Notes: generated by a model not told the origin, from the letters alone. Positions 16,444-24,131 are shown, counted from the first letter of the stretch. The stretch is 64,000 nucleotides of DNA from Chloroflexota bacterium (GCA_012841405.1 DUUT01000013.1:1-64000), one strand, 5' to 3'. Translations and numbers: made by a program.

Positions 16444-18138
16444 ATGCACCGTGCGATCGCCGTCCGGGGCCGCCGCCGAGCGGGTCTGCTCGTGGCGCTG
16501 CTCGCGCTGATCATGCTCATCGGCGTGCCGGCCGTCGCAGCCGCAGACAGCCGCGTCGACGCGACTCCGTCCGCCGAGTGCGCCAAGTGCGACGCGATCC
16601 ACGCCGCCGCCAGGGCCGCTGTGCGTGAGCTGAGGGCCACCGACGACGCGGCCGCGGATTCGGCCGTGGTGTACGGCATCCTCTTCTGGTCCGAATCGTG
16701 CCCTCACTGCCACACCGTGCTCAGCGAGTCATTGCCGCCCATCCTCGAGCGATACGGCCACCAGTTGCAGATCGTGCTGGCGAATGTGTCCCAGCAGGCG
16801 CCGTATGAGGTCTGGATTGCGGCGATGGAGGAGCGCGACATCCCGACAGAGGGCCAGGTCGTCCCGATGCTCATCATCGGCGATCACGCGCTGACGGGAT
16901 CTATCCAGATCCCTGAGGAACTGCCGGGCCTCGTCGATCGCTACCTGGCGGAGGGCGGCGTCGCCCTTCCAGATGATGTGCAGGCGGCCATGGCCACAGC
17001 CGAGGCCGCGCAAACCGTCACCCCCCGCCCTCCCGTCGATTCCCAGGGCAGTGCGGCAGCACCTCCCATCCACGCCGTCTACTTTTACCAGACGGGCTGT
17101 GACGTGTGCACCCGTGCCGATCACGAGCTGCGCAACCTCACGGAAAGGTACCCGCAGGTCGTCATTGAGCGCTACGATGTGCGCGATAGCGCCGCGCTGA
17201 ACCAGTATCTCTGTGACCGCTACGGGGTACCTGCCGACAAGCATCTGACGGCGCCAGCCCTTTTCGTGGGCAACGGCTACCTGCTCGACGTCGATATCCG
17301 CGCCTCGACGATCGAGGCCTTGGTGGCGCCCCTCCTCGAGACCGGCGCTCCCGACCCCTCCGAGGGTTTTGACGCCGCACGCCACGTAGCGGAGCAGTCC
17401 ATCGTGGAGCGCTTTCAATCGTTCGGGCTGTTCACGGTGCTAGGGGCTGGCCTGCTGGATGGCATCAACCCGTGCGCCTTTGCCACCATGATCTTTTTGG
17501 TCTCGTACCTCTCGGTGCGCAGGCGCCATGGCAGAGCCCTTCTCGCCACAGGAGCGGCCTTTACCCTCGGCGTGTTCATCACCTACTTGGCCGTCGGGTT
17601 GGGGCTGGTGCGCTTTCTCGGATCCCTTCCCTTCTTGAACACTATCGCCCGCTGGCTGTACGTGGCCACGGCGCTCCTCTGTCTGGCCTTGGCCGTGGGG
17701 AGCTTTTTGGATTACCGCAAGGCCCGCGAGGGGCGTCTCGAGGACATGAGCCTCAAGCTCCCCGCGCGACTGCGGGGATGGTCGCGCCGTTTGATCCGTG
17801 AGGGCGTCAGCTCGCAGCGCTTTGTGCTCAGCGCCTTCGCGCTGGGCCTAGGCGTATCGGTGATCGAGCTCGCCTGCACGGGGCAGGTCTACCTGCCCAC
17901 CATCGTGTTTGTGCTCAACCTGCCCGAATGGCGCACCCAGGCCAGCCTGCTCTTGGTGCTGTACAACCTCATGTTCGTCCTGCCCCTCGTGGGGGTGTTC
18001 GCCCTGGTGTACTTGGGCACCACCTCCCAGCAACTCATTCGCTGGATGAACAGACACACCGCCACCGTCAAGCTCGGCACGACGGCCCTCTTCCTGCTGT
18101 TGGCAGGATGGCTGGTGCGCAGCGCCGTCGCCCTGTAG
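16444..18138 (+). CDS. DsbD/CcdA-like thiol-disulfide transporter fused to two thioredoxin domains
   Basis: A 564-residue membrane protein. Residues 1-34 form a signal peptide or anchor. A CAKC pair sits at 46-49. A first thioredoxin-like domain holds SCPHC (Cys86, Cys89), and a second has CDVC (Cys219, Cys222). A CcdA/DsbD-type membrane domain follows from about 325 to 562 with six or more segments and its two signature cysteines, Cys344 in INPCAF and Cys478 in ELACTGQ. Proteins of this type carry electrons from cytoplasmic thioredoxin to the outside. The order here (soluble domains first) differs from classical DsbD. Downstream of the mini-thioredoxins, it would take electrons from them; that link is inferred. 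Confidence 0.9.
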   Translation: MHRAIAVRGRRRAGLLVALLALIMLIGVPAVAAADSRVDATPSAECAKCDAIHAAARAAVRELRATDDAAADSAVVYGILFWSESCPHCHTVLSESLPPILERYGHQLQIVLANVSQQAPYEVWIAAMEERDIPTEGQVVPMLIIGDHALTGSIQIPEELPGLVDRYLAEGGVALPDDVQAAMATAEAAQTVTPRPPVDSQGSAAAPPIHAVYFYQTGCDVCTRADHELRNLTERYPQVVIERYDVRDSAALNQYLCDRYGVPADKHLTAPALFVGNGYLLDVDIRASTIEALVAPLLETGAPDPSEGFDAARHVAEQSIVERFQSFGLFTVLGAGLLDGINPCAFATMIFLVSYLSVRRRHGRALLATGAAFTLGVFITYLAVGLGLVRFLGSLPFLNTIARWLYVATALLCLALAVGSFLDYRKAREGRLEDMSLKLPARLRGWSRRLIREGVSSQRFVLSAFALGLGVSVIELACTGQVYLPTIVFVLNLPEWRTQASLLLVLYNLMFVLPLVGVFALVYLGTTSQQLIRWMNRHTATVKLGTTALFLLLAGWLVRSAVAL

Positions 18139-18190
18139 GCGCGCGTGGAGGGGCGTTGGCCGGGCGTACCCGAGGAGAGATACGTGAACG

Positions 18191-18763
18191 ATGGCTGAAT
18201 CCACGCGCAGCTACTGCCAGATCCTGATTGGCCGGGCCATGACGGGCCTCATCGGCCTGCGCGAGATCTTTGATGCCCTCGCCGAGGAGGGTGTACAGCT
18301 CGATGCGACCAACCTCGGCCCCCGGCTCCTTGCCGAGCTGAAGCAGCACAACTATGTCCCACCGCCGGCGATAGCGACCTACGAGACGGCGTTGGTGCGT
18401 GAGTACCGCAAGTACCTGGAGGCCCGCGCTTCGGGCTCTGTCGGGCGCCGCTGGCGTGATCCCCGCAAAGAGCTCCTCTCCTGGTATCCGACCATCTTTG
18501 AGGCCAAGTGCGATGGCTGCGGCGAGTGCCTCGAGGTCTGCCCCCGCGACGTTCTGGGGTGGGACCCCGATCACGCCAGGGTGTTGGTGCTCGAGCCGTA
18601 CGAGTGCGCTCCCGGGTGCCAGCTGTGCTTCCGCGCCTGCACGCGAGGCGCCATCGTCATGCCGGCCCGCGAGAGCCTGCATCAGCGCGTCGAGACCCCG
18701 GGGCAAGGTCACGCTGCTTCTGGCTGCGCTGGCTGTCGCGGCGACTGCAAGACGTGTGGATAG
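18191..18763 (+). CDS. 4Fe-4S dicluster protein with extra C-terminal cysteine cluster
   Basis: A 190-residue cytoplasmic electron carrier. Residues 1-100 form an unrecognised helical domain. The first cluster motif is Cys107, 110, 113, 117 (CDGCGECLEVCP). The second is Cys139, 143, 146, 150 and has an atypical CxxxC spacing (CAPGCQLCFRAC). A short tail adds Cys179, 182, 186 and 189 (CAGC-x3-CKTCG), which could bind another metal or act as thiols. It lies 52 bases after the DsbD-like gene and is the last gene of the module. It is probably the reductant feeding the thiol proteins, by analogy with ferredoxin-dependent thioredoxin systems. A GAGGAG site lies upstream at loose spacing. Confidence 0.85.
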   Translation: MAESTRSYCQILIGRAMTGLIGLREIFDALAEEGVQLDATNLGPRLLAELKQHNYVPPPAIATYETALVREYRKYLEARASGSVGRRWRDPRKELLSWYPTIFEAKCDGCGECLEVCPRDVLGWDPDHARVLVLEPYECAPGCQLCFRACTRGAIVMPARESLHQRVETPGQGHAASGCAGCRGDCKTCG

Positions 18764-18851
18764 GTGTGTGGAAGCTACTTCAAGGGGAGACTACAGCGGA
18801 GTCTCAGGAGTAGGCAGTACGCGCACAACGGGAGAATCGCCGGCGCGGTGC

Positions 18852-18989
18852 TAGGTAGTGCATGGAAAAAGGGTTACAGAGTCGTTCTGAGCGTGGCGAG
18901 AAGCCTTGTCAATGGGCGTGAAGGCCCCTCGCTGACGCTCGGGGCGACATCGTTTCTCCGTCGGGTGCGTTTTCAAGACACGGCCTAGC
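18852..18989. repeat. Dispersed intergenic repeat, copy 1
   Basis: A 138-base element starting TAGGTAGT and ending ACACGGCCTAGC, with a GTCGTTCTGAGCGTGGCGAG core. It is about 80% identical by eye to the copy at 22179-22315. Both ends carry CTAG. The last bases supply the stop codon of the minus-strand methyltransferase. The core resembles GTCATTC(T/C)GAGCG repeats scattered in many Chloroflexota genomes. Confidence 0.85.
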
Positions 18990-19650
18990 GCGGCATGGGG
19001 CTCGTGGCCAGCACGACCTCGACCGGCAGCCCCCAGAGGGACGCCGCTGCGACGTCCACGATGGCAAAGCCGGCGCTCACGAGGAGGGTGCGGGGGTGGA
19101 TGGGGCGGCCGTTCACCCGCATAGGGTAGCGTGTGCGCGCCCAGCGGTACAACCGCACCGCGGGATGGCGCCGCCTGCCCTCGACCATCGCCGCCACCAC
19201 CAGCCGCCCCCCTGGGCGCAGCACGCGGCGCAGCTCGGCCAGCGCCAGCGGAACGCGATCAGGAGGCAGCACTTCGAGCTTTAGGATGCACAGTGCCGCA
19301 TCGGCACTGCTGTCGCGCAACGGGAGCTGGGCCGCGTCTCCGCACAGGAGGGCCACCCGCCGCCGCTGCGCCGCCCCCATCAACCGCTGTTGCGAGCGGC
19401 GCAGCACGCCCATGGACAGATCGACGCCCCACACACGGCCGGGCGCCCCCACTGCCCCGACGAGGGCCGTTAGGGCGCGCCCGGATCCGGAACCCACGTT
19501 GACGATATCCTCTCCCTCACGGGCAGACAGCATGACCAGGGCCTGACGCTCGACCGCCGCCCCCCAATCGGTCAGCCGGTCGTACCAACCGCTCATCGCA
19601 TGGTGAGCGTCCCGCGTCGCGCTGGGCTTGGGTCGTTCCTCATCCATCAT
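18985..19650 (-). CDS. Class I SAM-dependent methyltransferase
   Basis: A 221-residue soluble methyltransferase of the UbiE/Methyltransf_11 type. The binding loop is VNVGSGSGRA near 51-60 and the acidic residue is in VWGVDLS. DAAQLPLRDSSADAALC and LRRVLRPGGRLVVAA follow the canonical order. The substrate is unknown. It lacks the conserved cysteines expected of arsenite methyltransferases, so I do not tie it to the neighbouring ArsR-type module. The ATG has GGGG close upstream; a second ATG follows at once. It follows the ferredoxin gene by 48 bases and ends within a dispersed repeat. Confidence 0.85.
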   Translation of the reverse strand: MMDEERPKPSATRDAHHAMSGWYDRLTDWGAAVERQALVMLSAREGEDIVNVGSGSGRALTALVGAVGAPGRVWGVDLSMGVLRRSQQRLMGAAQRRRVALLCGDAAQLPLRDSSADAALCILKLEVLPPDRVPLALAELRRVLRPGGRLVVAAMVEGRRRHPAVRLYRWARTRYPMRVNGRPIHPRTLLVSAGFAIVDVAAASLWGLPVEVVLATSPMPR

Positions 19651-19698
19651 GGTGCCCCCTGAAGCTGGGTGAGGAGAGGATGCCGTCGGCTAAGAGGC

Positions 19699-19923
19699 TC
19701 AGCTCACATGGATGATCTCGACGGGGCAGCCGTCGGCGGCATCTTGCACACAGTCCTCGAGATCATCGGGTGCCTCGCCCCGAGCGGGGTCGCCGCTCGT
19801 CATATACTCGTCGACCACCTTGCTATAGCCGTCCTCTGGGCTCTCTTCAAAGAACTCGGGGCACGATGTCCAGCACACGCCACAGCTGATGCAGTCGTCT
19901 CGATCGATCGTCACGCTCGGCAT
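19699..19923 (-). CDS. Small single-cluster 4Fe-4S ferredoxin
   Basis: A 74-residue acidic ferredoxin. Cys11, Cys14, Cys17 and Cys66-Pro match the ligands of a single 4Fe-4S cluster. Cys21 and Cys58 occupy the positions that form a disulfide in Thermotoga- and Desulfovibrio-type mono-cluster ferredoxins. The start MPSVTIDRDD at 19923 is preceded by GGGAGCAGGGGT; an upstream ATG would add a basic extension unlike the family. It has its own strong promoter and is followed by the methyltransferase. It probably serves as a general low-potential electron donor. Confidence 0.9.
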   Translation of the reverse strand: MPSVTIDRDDCISCGVCWTSCPEFFEESPEDGYSKVVDEYMTSGDPARGEAPDDLEDCVQDAADGCPVEIIHVS

Positions 19924-19987
19924 ACCCCTGCTCCCTTCTCGTTTTTCGGCCAACCCTTGGCGAATCGGCACGACACTCTACCGAGCG

Positions 19988-20016
19988 AGTATATCGCTCT
20001 GCTTTCACAGCGTCAA
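19988..20016 (-). promoter_or_regulatory. Ferredoxin promoter
   Basis: On the minus strand TTGACG (20016-20011) and TATACT (19993-19988) are separated by exactly 17 bases, each with at least five of six consensus positions. It would start transcription about 58 bases before the ferredoxin ATG. Confidence 0.78.
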
Positions 20017-20181
20017 CGCGGTGGGCAAGTGAGACCACTCGCCTGCCCTGGCGCCCCCTGTGAGAACCCCCTCGCCCAGCCAGCGCCCTCGGCTCCTGGC
20101 GCACGCCGGCACGCTCGCCACGGCGGGCGCGAAGGCGCCGCGCGGACGGGCGCTGCCCTTCCAGATGCACCGCTATTCCAT

Positions 20182-20210
20182 TTGCATATTTCTGTCATAC
20201 TCGCTAAGAT
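20182..20210 (+). promoter_or_regulatory. Candidate promoter upstream of the heptose genes
   Basis: TTGCAT and TAAGAT separated by 17 bases, about 360 bases before the kinase ATG. A second possible -10, TACAAT at 20326-20331, lacks a clear -35. Confidence 0.5.
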
Positions 20211-20331
20211 TCTTTCGTAAGTGCAGAACCGCATCTGAGCTGACTCTCGGTTCGTTCCCGCGGCACGCCCCCCGCGTGCCGACGTGGGATCCCGAAACCC
20301 ACTATCGCTCCATCGCGAGTCGTGGTACAAT

Positions 20332-20568
20332 AGAGCATCAGCCTCGCTGACCTGGTTCGAACGCAGTCCTCTCGTACCCCCACCATGCCCTGAGACCCCA
20401 CCAGGTCCTCAACCTAGTCGTGCTCACCAACCGAAATCAACGTGGCACGCCCACCGGGCGCTGGCCGTGTTGCCGCGCCACGGCTCACCTGGCGTGCTGG
20501 AAACGTGCGTGTGTTGCGTCGGCACACCGTAGAGCATTCGCGCCTGGCGAGCATTCGGGGGCATTGGC
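20332..20568 (+). other. Hairpin-rich 5' leader of the heptose operon
   Basis: The stretch from 19924 to 20568 holds no convincing gene. Its last third can fold into four successive hairpins: GACCTGGT/ACCAGGTC (20349-20356 with 20400-20407); CGTG..CAC/GTG.CACG (20419-20427 with 20442-20449); GCCC/GGGC (20449-20459); and GCCGTG/CACGGC (20464-20469 with 20479-20484). A TACAAT -10-like box lies just before. On the minus strand 20366-20377 contains GTACGAGAGGAC, identical to part of the 23S sarcin-ricin loop, but the flanks do not align well. It could be a regulatory leader or small RNA. Confidence 0.4.
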
Positions 20569-21558
20569 ATGATCATCTCACGTACTCCACTGCGCATCAG
20601 CTTTGCGGGCGGTGGCACCGATTTTGCAGCTTACTACCGTCGAAACCCTGGCACGGTCATCAGCACGGCCATCGACAAGTACATCTATATCACCGTCAAC
20701 AAAAAGTTCGACCACCGTATTCGCGCCAGCTATTCCATCACCGAGATCGTGGATCGCGTCGAAGACCTGCGTCACGAGTTGATCCGCGAGGGCCTGCGCA
20801 CCGTCGGGCTCGACGGCGGCATCGAGGTCACGTCGATCTCGGATATCCCATCGGGAGGCACCGGGCTGGGCTCTTCGAGCACCTACACCGTGGGCCTGCT
20901 CAACGCGCTGTACGCCTTTAAGGGGCTGCATGTGAGCGCCGAACGGCTCGCGCAGGAAGCCTGCGCCATCGAGATCGATGTCTGCGGCAAGCCCATCGGC
21001 AAACAGGATCAGTACATTGCCGCCTATGGCGGCCTACGCCGCATCTGCTTCCACCCCGACGAGTCGGTCTTTGTGGATCCCATCATCTGCCTGCCAGAGA
21101 CGCGCGCCACGCTGCAGGCGCGGCTGCTGCTGCTCTATACCGGCCTCACACGCTCATCCTCATCCATTCTCGCCGAACAGAGCCACAACACCGAGCATGA
21201 CGCCACCAAGCGCCAGATTCTCGCCAGGATGGCCGTCCTCGCCGAGGAGCTCGGTCAGGCCCTCGAGGCGAACGACCTGGACTGCTTTGGCGAGATCCTC
21301 CACCAGAGCTGGTTGGCCAAGCGCGAGATGGCCAGCGGCATCACCAGCCGCACGATCGACGACTGGTACGAACGTGCCCGTGCGCATGGCGCCATTGGTG
21401 GCAAGATCACCGGGGCGGGGGGCGGCGGTTTTTTGCTGCTCTATGCTCCGCAGGAGCGCCATGAGGAGATCAAGCAGAGTCTTCCCGAGCTGCGGCCCGT
21501 ATCGTTCCGCTTCGAGCCGCAGGGAAGCAAGATCATCTATGTGGAGGAGAATTCATAA
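20569..21558 (+). CDS. hddA: D-glycero-D-manno-heptose 7-phosphate kinase (GHMP family)
   Basis: A 329-residue GHMP kinase that phosphorylates heptose 7-phosphate at C1 in the GDP- or ADP-heptose route. The N-terminus MIISRTPLRISFAGGGTDF is diagnostic of the HddA type. The ATP-binding glycine loop PSGGTGLGSSS is at 94-104, and motif 3 is KITGAGGGGF near 285. GTDF and the GKQDQY segment shape the sugar site. It overlaps gmhA by one base (TAATG), and gmhB follows, so three steps of the pathway are together. The nucleotidyltransferase (HddC) is not in the window. The 'alpha, GDP' route is favoured because HddA makes the 1-alpha-phosphate. Confidence 0.9.
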   Translation: MIISRTPLRISFAGGGTDFAAYYRRNPGTVISTAIDKYIYITVNKKFDHRIRASYSITEIVDRVEDLRHELIREGLRTVGLDGGIEVTSISDIPSGGTGLGSSSTYTVGLLNALYAFKGLHVSAERLAQEACAIEIDVCGKPIGKQDQYIAAYGGLRRICFHPDESVFVDPIICLPETRATLQARLLLLYTGLTRSSSSILAEQSHNTEHDATKRQILARMAVLAEELGQALEANDLDCFGEILHQSWLAKREMASGITSRTIDDWYERARAHGAIGGKITGAGGGGFLLLYAPQERHEEIKQSLPELRPVSFRFEPQGSKIIYVEENS

Positions 21559-22181
21559 TGGCGGTGTCGCTTGCCACGGAGAGTCGTGTGCCGTGTATCG
21601 ACTATGCCCGTGCCTACCTCGACGGGCTGCACGACTGCCTTAACGCGCTGGACCTGGACGAGGTGGCCGAGGTGATCGCCTACATCGAGGAGGCCTACGA
21701 CCAGGGCAGGCAGGTGCTCATCATCGGCAATGGGGGTAGCGCCGGAACAGCCACCCACATGGCAGCTGATCTCGCCAAGAATATCCTCCCTGAGGATCAC
21801 CCCGATGGGGCCCGCAGATTGCGCGCCCTCTCCCTGACGGACAATGTCGCCTGGATCACTGCTCTGGCCAACGACATCGGCTACGAGCACATCTTTTCTG
21901 AGCAGCTCAAGAACCTCGTCCAGAAGGATGACCTGGTCATCGCCATCAGCGGCAGCGGGCGCTCACCGAACATCGTGGAGGGCATGCGCGCCGCCCGAGA
22001 TGCCGGCGCCAAGGTGGTGGCACTGCTGGGTTTTGACGGCGGCCCCGCCAGAGATCTGGCGGATGCCTCTGTGCTCGTCTGCACCAATCGATACGGGCAC
22101 ATTGAGGACCTGCACGTGGTGCTGATTCACCTCATTACCAGCTATTTGGCCCTGTGCAATGCCGCCGCTGGGCGCGTCTAG
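21558..22181 (+). CDS. gmhA: D-sedoheptulose 7-phosphate isomerase
   Basis: A 207-residue SIS-domain protein that converts sedoheptulose 7-phosphate to D-glycero-D-manno-heptose 7-phosphate, the first step of heptose-nucleotide synthesis. GNGGSAGTATHMAADLAKN begins at residue 58 and SGSGRSPN provides the second phosphate-binding loop. The HIEDLHVVLIH segment carries the GmhA metal/active-site residues. It is coupled to the upstream kinase by TAATG. Its TAG stop is also the first triplet of a dispersed repeat, so a repeat insertion may have set the present C-terminus. Confidence 0.92.
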   Translation: MAVSLATESRVPCIDYARAYLDGLHDCLNALDLDEVAEVIAYIEEAYDQGRQVLIIGNGGSAGTATHMAADLAKNILPEDHPDGARRLRALSLTDNVAWITALANDIGYEHIFSEQLKNLVQKDDLVIAISGSGRSPNIVEGMRAARDAGAKVVALLGFDGGPARDLADASVLVCTNRYGHIEDLHVVLIHLITSYLALCNAAAGRV

Positions 22182-22315
22182 GTAGTAAGTGGAGAAAGGA
22201 TCACAGCGTCGTTCTGAGCATGGCGAGAAACCGTGTCGATGGGTATCAAGGCCTCTCACTTACGCTCGGGCGAATTCGTTTCTCCATCGGGTGCATTCTT
22301 GAGACACGGCCTAGC
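22179..22315. repeat. Dispersed intergenic repeat, copy 2
   Basis: 137 bases that align end to end with 18852-18989 with roughly one difference in five. The start is TAGGTAGT, the core is GCGTCGTTCTGAGCATGGCGAG, and the end is ACACGGCCTAGC. It begins exactly at the gmhA stop codon. The rest of the gap to 22522 holds the GTTAAC boxes and a promoter but no gene. Confidence 0.85.
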
Positions 22316-22351
22316 AGCGAGCGGCGCGATGCGTCGATGGTTTAAGCGAAC

Positions 22352-22379
22352 GTTAACGGGATCGTTACTTGGCGTTAAC
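22352..22379. promoter_or_regulatory. Paired GTTAAC palindromes upstream of gmhB
   Basis: Two identical 6-bp palindromes, at 22352-22357 and 22374-22379, are 22 bases apart, about two helical turns. The second sits 10 bases before the TATAAT box. This geometry suits a dimeric regulator binding one face of the DNA. No regulator gene is adjacent. Confidence 0.4.
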
Positions 22380-22386
22380 CTAAGCA

Positions 22387-22395
22387 TGCTATAAT
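22387..22395 (+). promoter_or_regulatory. Extended -10 promoter for gmhB
   Basis: TGCTATAAT is a consensus extended -10. A TTGGCG lies 15 bases upstream of TATAAT, so a -35 contribution is weak. The predicted leader to the gmhB ATG is about 120 bases, with no clear structure. Confidence 0.6.
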
Positions 22396-22522
22396 CGACA
22401 CGGCTGCGCGAGCCTCAAGCTCCACCGAACGCACTGCTTCAGTACCCTCCCCTGCTCTGATACCCCACCGTTGCTCTCACGCGCAGCGCCTAGCCCAAAG
22501 AGCACGCGAGCGAGCAGTTGAC

Positions 22523-23197
22523 ATGACCCTTGAGCAGTCCGCCAGCAACCGCCCCCCATCGCGAACCGCTGTGTTCGTCGATCGTGACGGCGTGATCAAC
22601 CGTGAGCGCCGTGACTATGTGACCCGTTGGGACGACTTTTGCTTCCTTCCCGGCGCCGTCGAGGCGCTGGTGGCGCTCACGCGCGCCGGGCTCGATGTGA
22701 TCGTCATCACCAACCAGTCCGCCATCCACCGGGGCATCGTCACCGCTGCGACGGTGGATGGGTTGCACCAGCGAATGGTGGAGGTCCTGCGCCGAGCGGG
22801 CGGTTGCGTGCTGGCGATCTATGTCTGCCCCCACACACCCGACGAAGGGTGCGCCTGTCGCAAGCCGCAGCCCGGCTTACTGCTACAGGCAGCGCGGGAA
22901 CACGGCCTCGACCTGGCACGGTGCTACCTCATCGGCGACAAGCTCTCGGACATGGAAGCCGGCATGGCGGTCGGATGCCGGTGCCTGCTCGTGCGCACCG
23001 GCCTCGATGCCCCACCCGCAGACACTATCGTGACGGAACGCTATCGCGTCTTTCCGAGCATTCGCGAAGCAGTCGACGCGATACTGGTGGACGCGTTTCC
23101 CGTAGGGTCCGAACGACCCCTTGAGATGGCCCAGTGGCGGCTGGAGGCGCGCACGGTGCCGCCCGCCGCACCGCCGATCGAGCCGGCTCGCAACTGA
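22523..23197 (+). CDS. gmhB: D-glycero-D-manno-heptose 1,7-bisphosphate 7-phosphatase
   Basis: A 224-residue HAD-family phosphatase. Nucleophile Asp20 and acid/base Asp22 lie in FVDRDGVIN, with VITNQS at 61-66. The GmhB zinc site is Cys102, His104, Cys110 and Cys112 (CPHTPDEGCAC). The closing motif is GDKLSDMEAG near 139. It removes the 7-phosphate from heptose bisphosphate made by the kinase. Its N-terminal 14 residues and the C-terminal 30 (Pro/Ala-rich) are extra to the family core of about 180. It has its own promoter, so it may be transcribed separately from hddA-gmhA. Confidence 0.9.
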   Translation: MTLEQSASNRPPSRTAVFVDRDGVINRERRDYVTRWDDFCFLPGAVEALVALTRAGLDVIVITNQSAIHRGIVTAATVDGLHQRMVEVLRRAGGCVLAIYVCPHTPDEGCACRKPQPGLLLQAAREHGLDLARCYLIGDKLSDMEAGMAVGCRCLLVRTGLDAPPADTIVTERYRVFPSIREAVDAILVDAFPVGSERPLEMAQWRLEARTVPPAAPPIEPARN

Positions 23198-23348
23198 CGC
23201 CCAACCTCCCCACACCCCCGCTCACGACACGCCACGCCACAGATCACCGCCGCTTTCTGACATCGCACGGTTCATCGCCCGATCGCCTTCCATCGCACAT
23301 CGCCACTGTGCATCGGCGGCTTGGCCCGTCAGAGGATAGAGGATCGCA

Positions 23349-24131
23349 GTGACGCAACGGATGGATGCCTACCGAGCGTGGGCCGCGCAGCGAAACCCGC
23401 CGCGGACGGCGCAGCGTTTGCGCTGCTATCTCGACCGCCAGGCGTCGGGTCTGGGCCGCTACGTCCTCGAGCAGACGCTCTTTAGCGCCCTCGGTTGGGT
23501 GCCGGGGATTCTCGGTGTGGGGCTACGCGCCCTGGCCTACCGGCCCATCCTGCGAAGCCACGGGCTGCCCGCCATCGAGGCGGGGGTGCGGCTGGTGCAG
23601 GCGAACAGCATCACCCTCCATCGCGGGGTGTACCTCGATGTGGGTGTCTACCTCCACGCCTGCCCCGGTGGCATCGAGATCGGTGAGAACAGCATGGTGA
23701 TGCACCATGCCGAGCTGCACGTGTACAACTTTCGCGACCTGCCCCACGCTGGCATCCGCATCGGACATGACAGCCTCATCGGCGAGTTTAACGTGGTGCG
23801 TGGGCAGGGAGGGGTCACCATCGGCAATCGCGTATTCACGTCGCCAATGGTACAGATCTTGGCGGTGAACCACGTCTTTAGCGACCCCACCTGCTCCTTC
23901 GTTGATCAGGGGATCACCGCTGAGGGAATCGTCATCGAGGACGACGTGTGGATCGGAGCGGGGGCCATCATCACTGACGGCGTCCGTATTGGTCGGGGCG
24001 CGGTCATCGGCGCTGGCGCCGTGGTCACCCGCGATGTCCCCCCCCACACCGTGGCGGCGGGCGTCCCCGCGTGCGTCATCCGCGAGGTCGGAGACTGTCC
24101 GCCGCCAACCGGAGTACCGGTTTACTATTAG
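23349..24131 (+). CDS. Hexapeptide-repeat (left-handed beta-helix) acyltransferase
   Basis: A 260-residue transferase of the LbetaH/WbbJ type. Residues 1-70 are a helical region. From about 80 to 235 there are imperfect hexapeptide repeats (for example [53 protein letters not shown]). The catalytic-type His is probably in AVNHVFSDP near 179. It likely transfers acetyl or another acyl group to a sugar of the surface glycan. GAGG lies before the GTG start at 23349; an ATG twelve bases later is possible. It is followed after nine bases by a glycosyltransferase gene. Confidence 0.88.
   Translation: MTQRMDAYRAWAAQRNPPRTAQRLRCYLDRQASGLGRYVLEQTLFSALGWVPGILGVGLRALAYRPILRSHGLPAIEAGVRLVQANSITLHRGVYLDVGVYLHACPGGIEIGENSMVMHHAELHVYNFRDLPHAGIRIGHDSLIGEFNVVRGQGGVTIGNRVFTSPMVQILAVNHVFSDPTCSFVDQGITAEGIVIEDDVWIGAGAIITDGVRIGRGAVIGAGAVVTRDVPPHTVAAGVPACVIREVGDCPPPTGVPVYY

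Noticed and set aside
18985-19650. Methyltransferase as arsenite methyltransferase ArsM
   Set aside because: It lacks the conserved cysteines needed to bind As(III), lies on the opposite strand to the ars-like module and is cotranscribed with a ferredoxin.
20332-20500. 23S rRNA fragment
   Set aside because: Only 12 bases match the sarcin-ricin loop; neighbouring helices of domain VI cannot be aligned.
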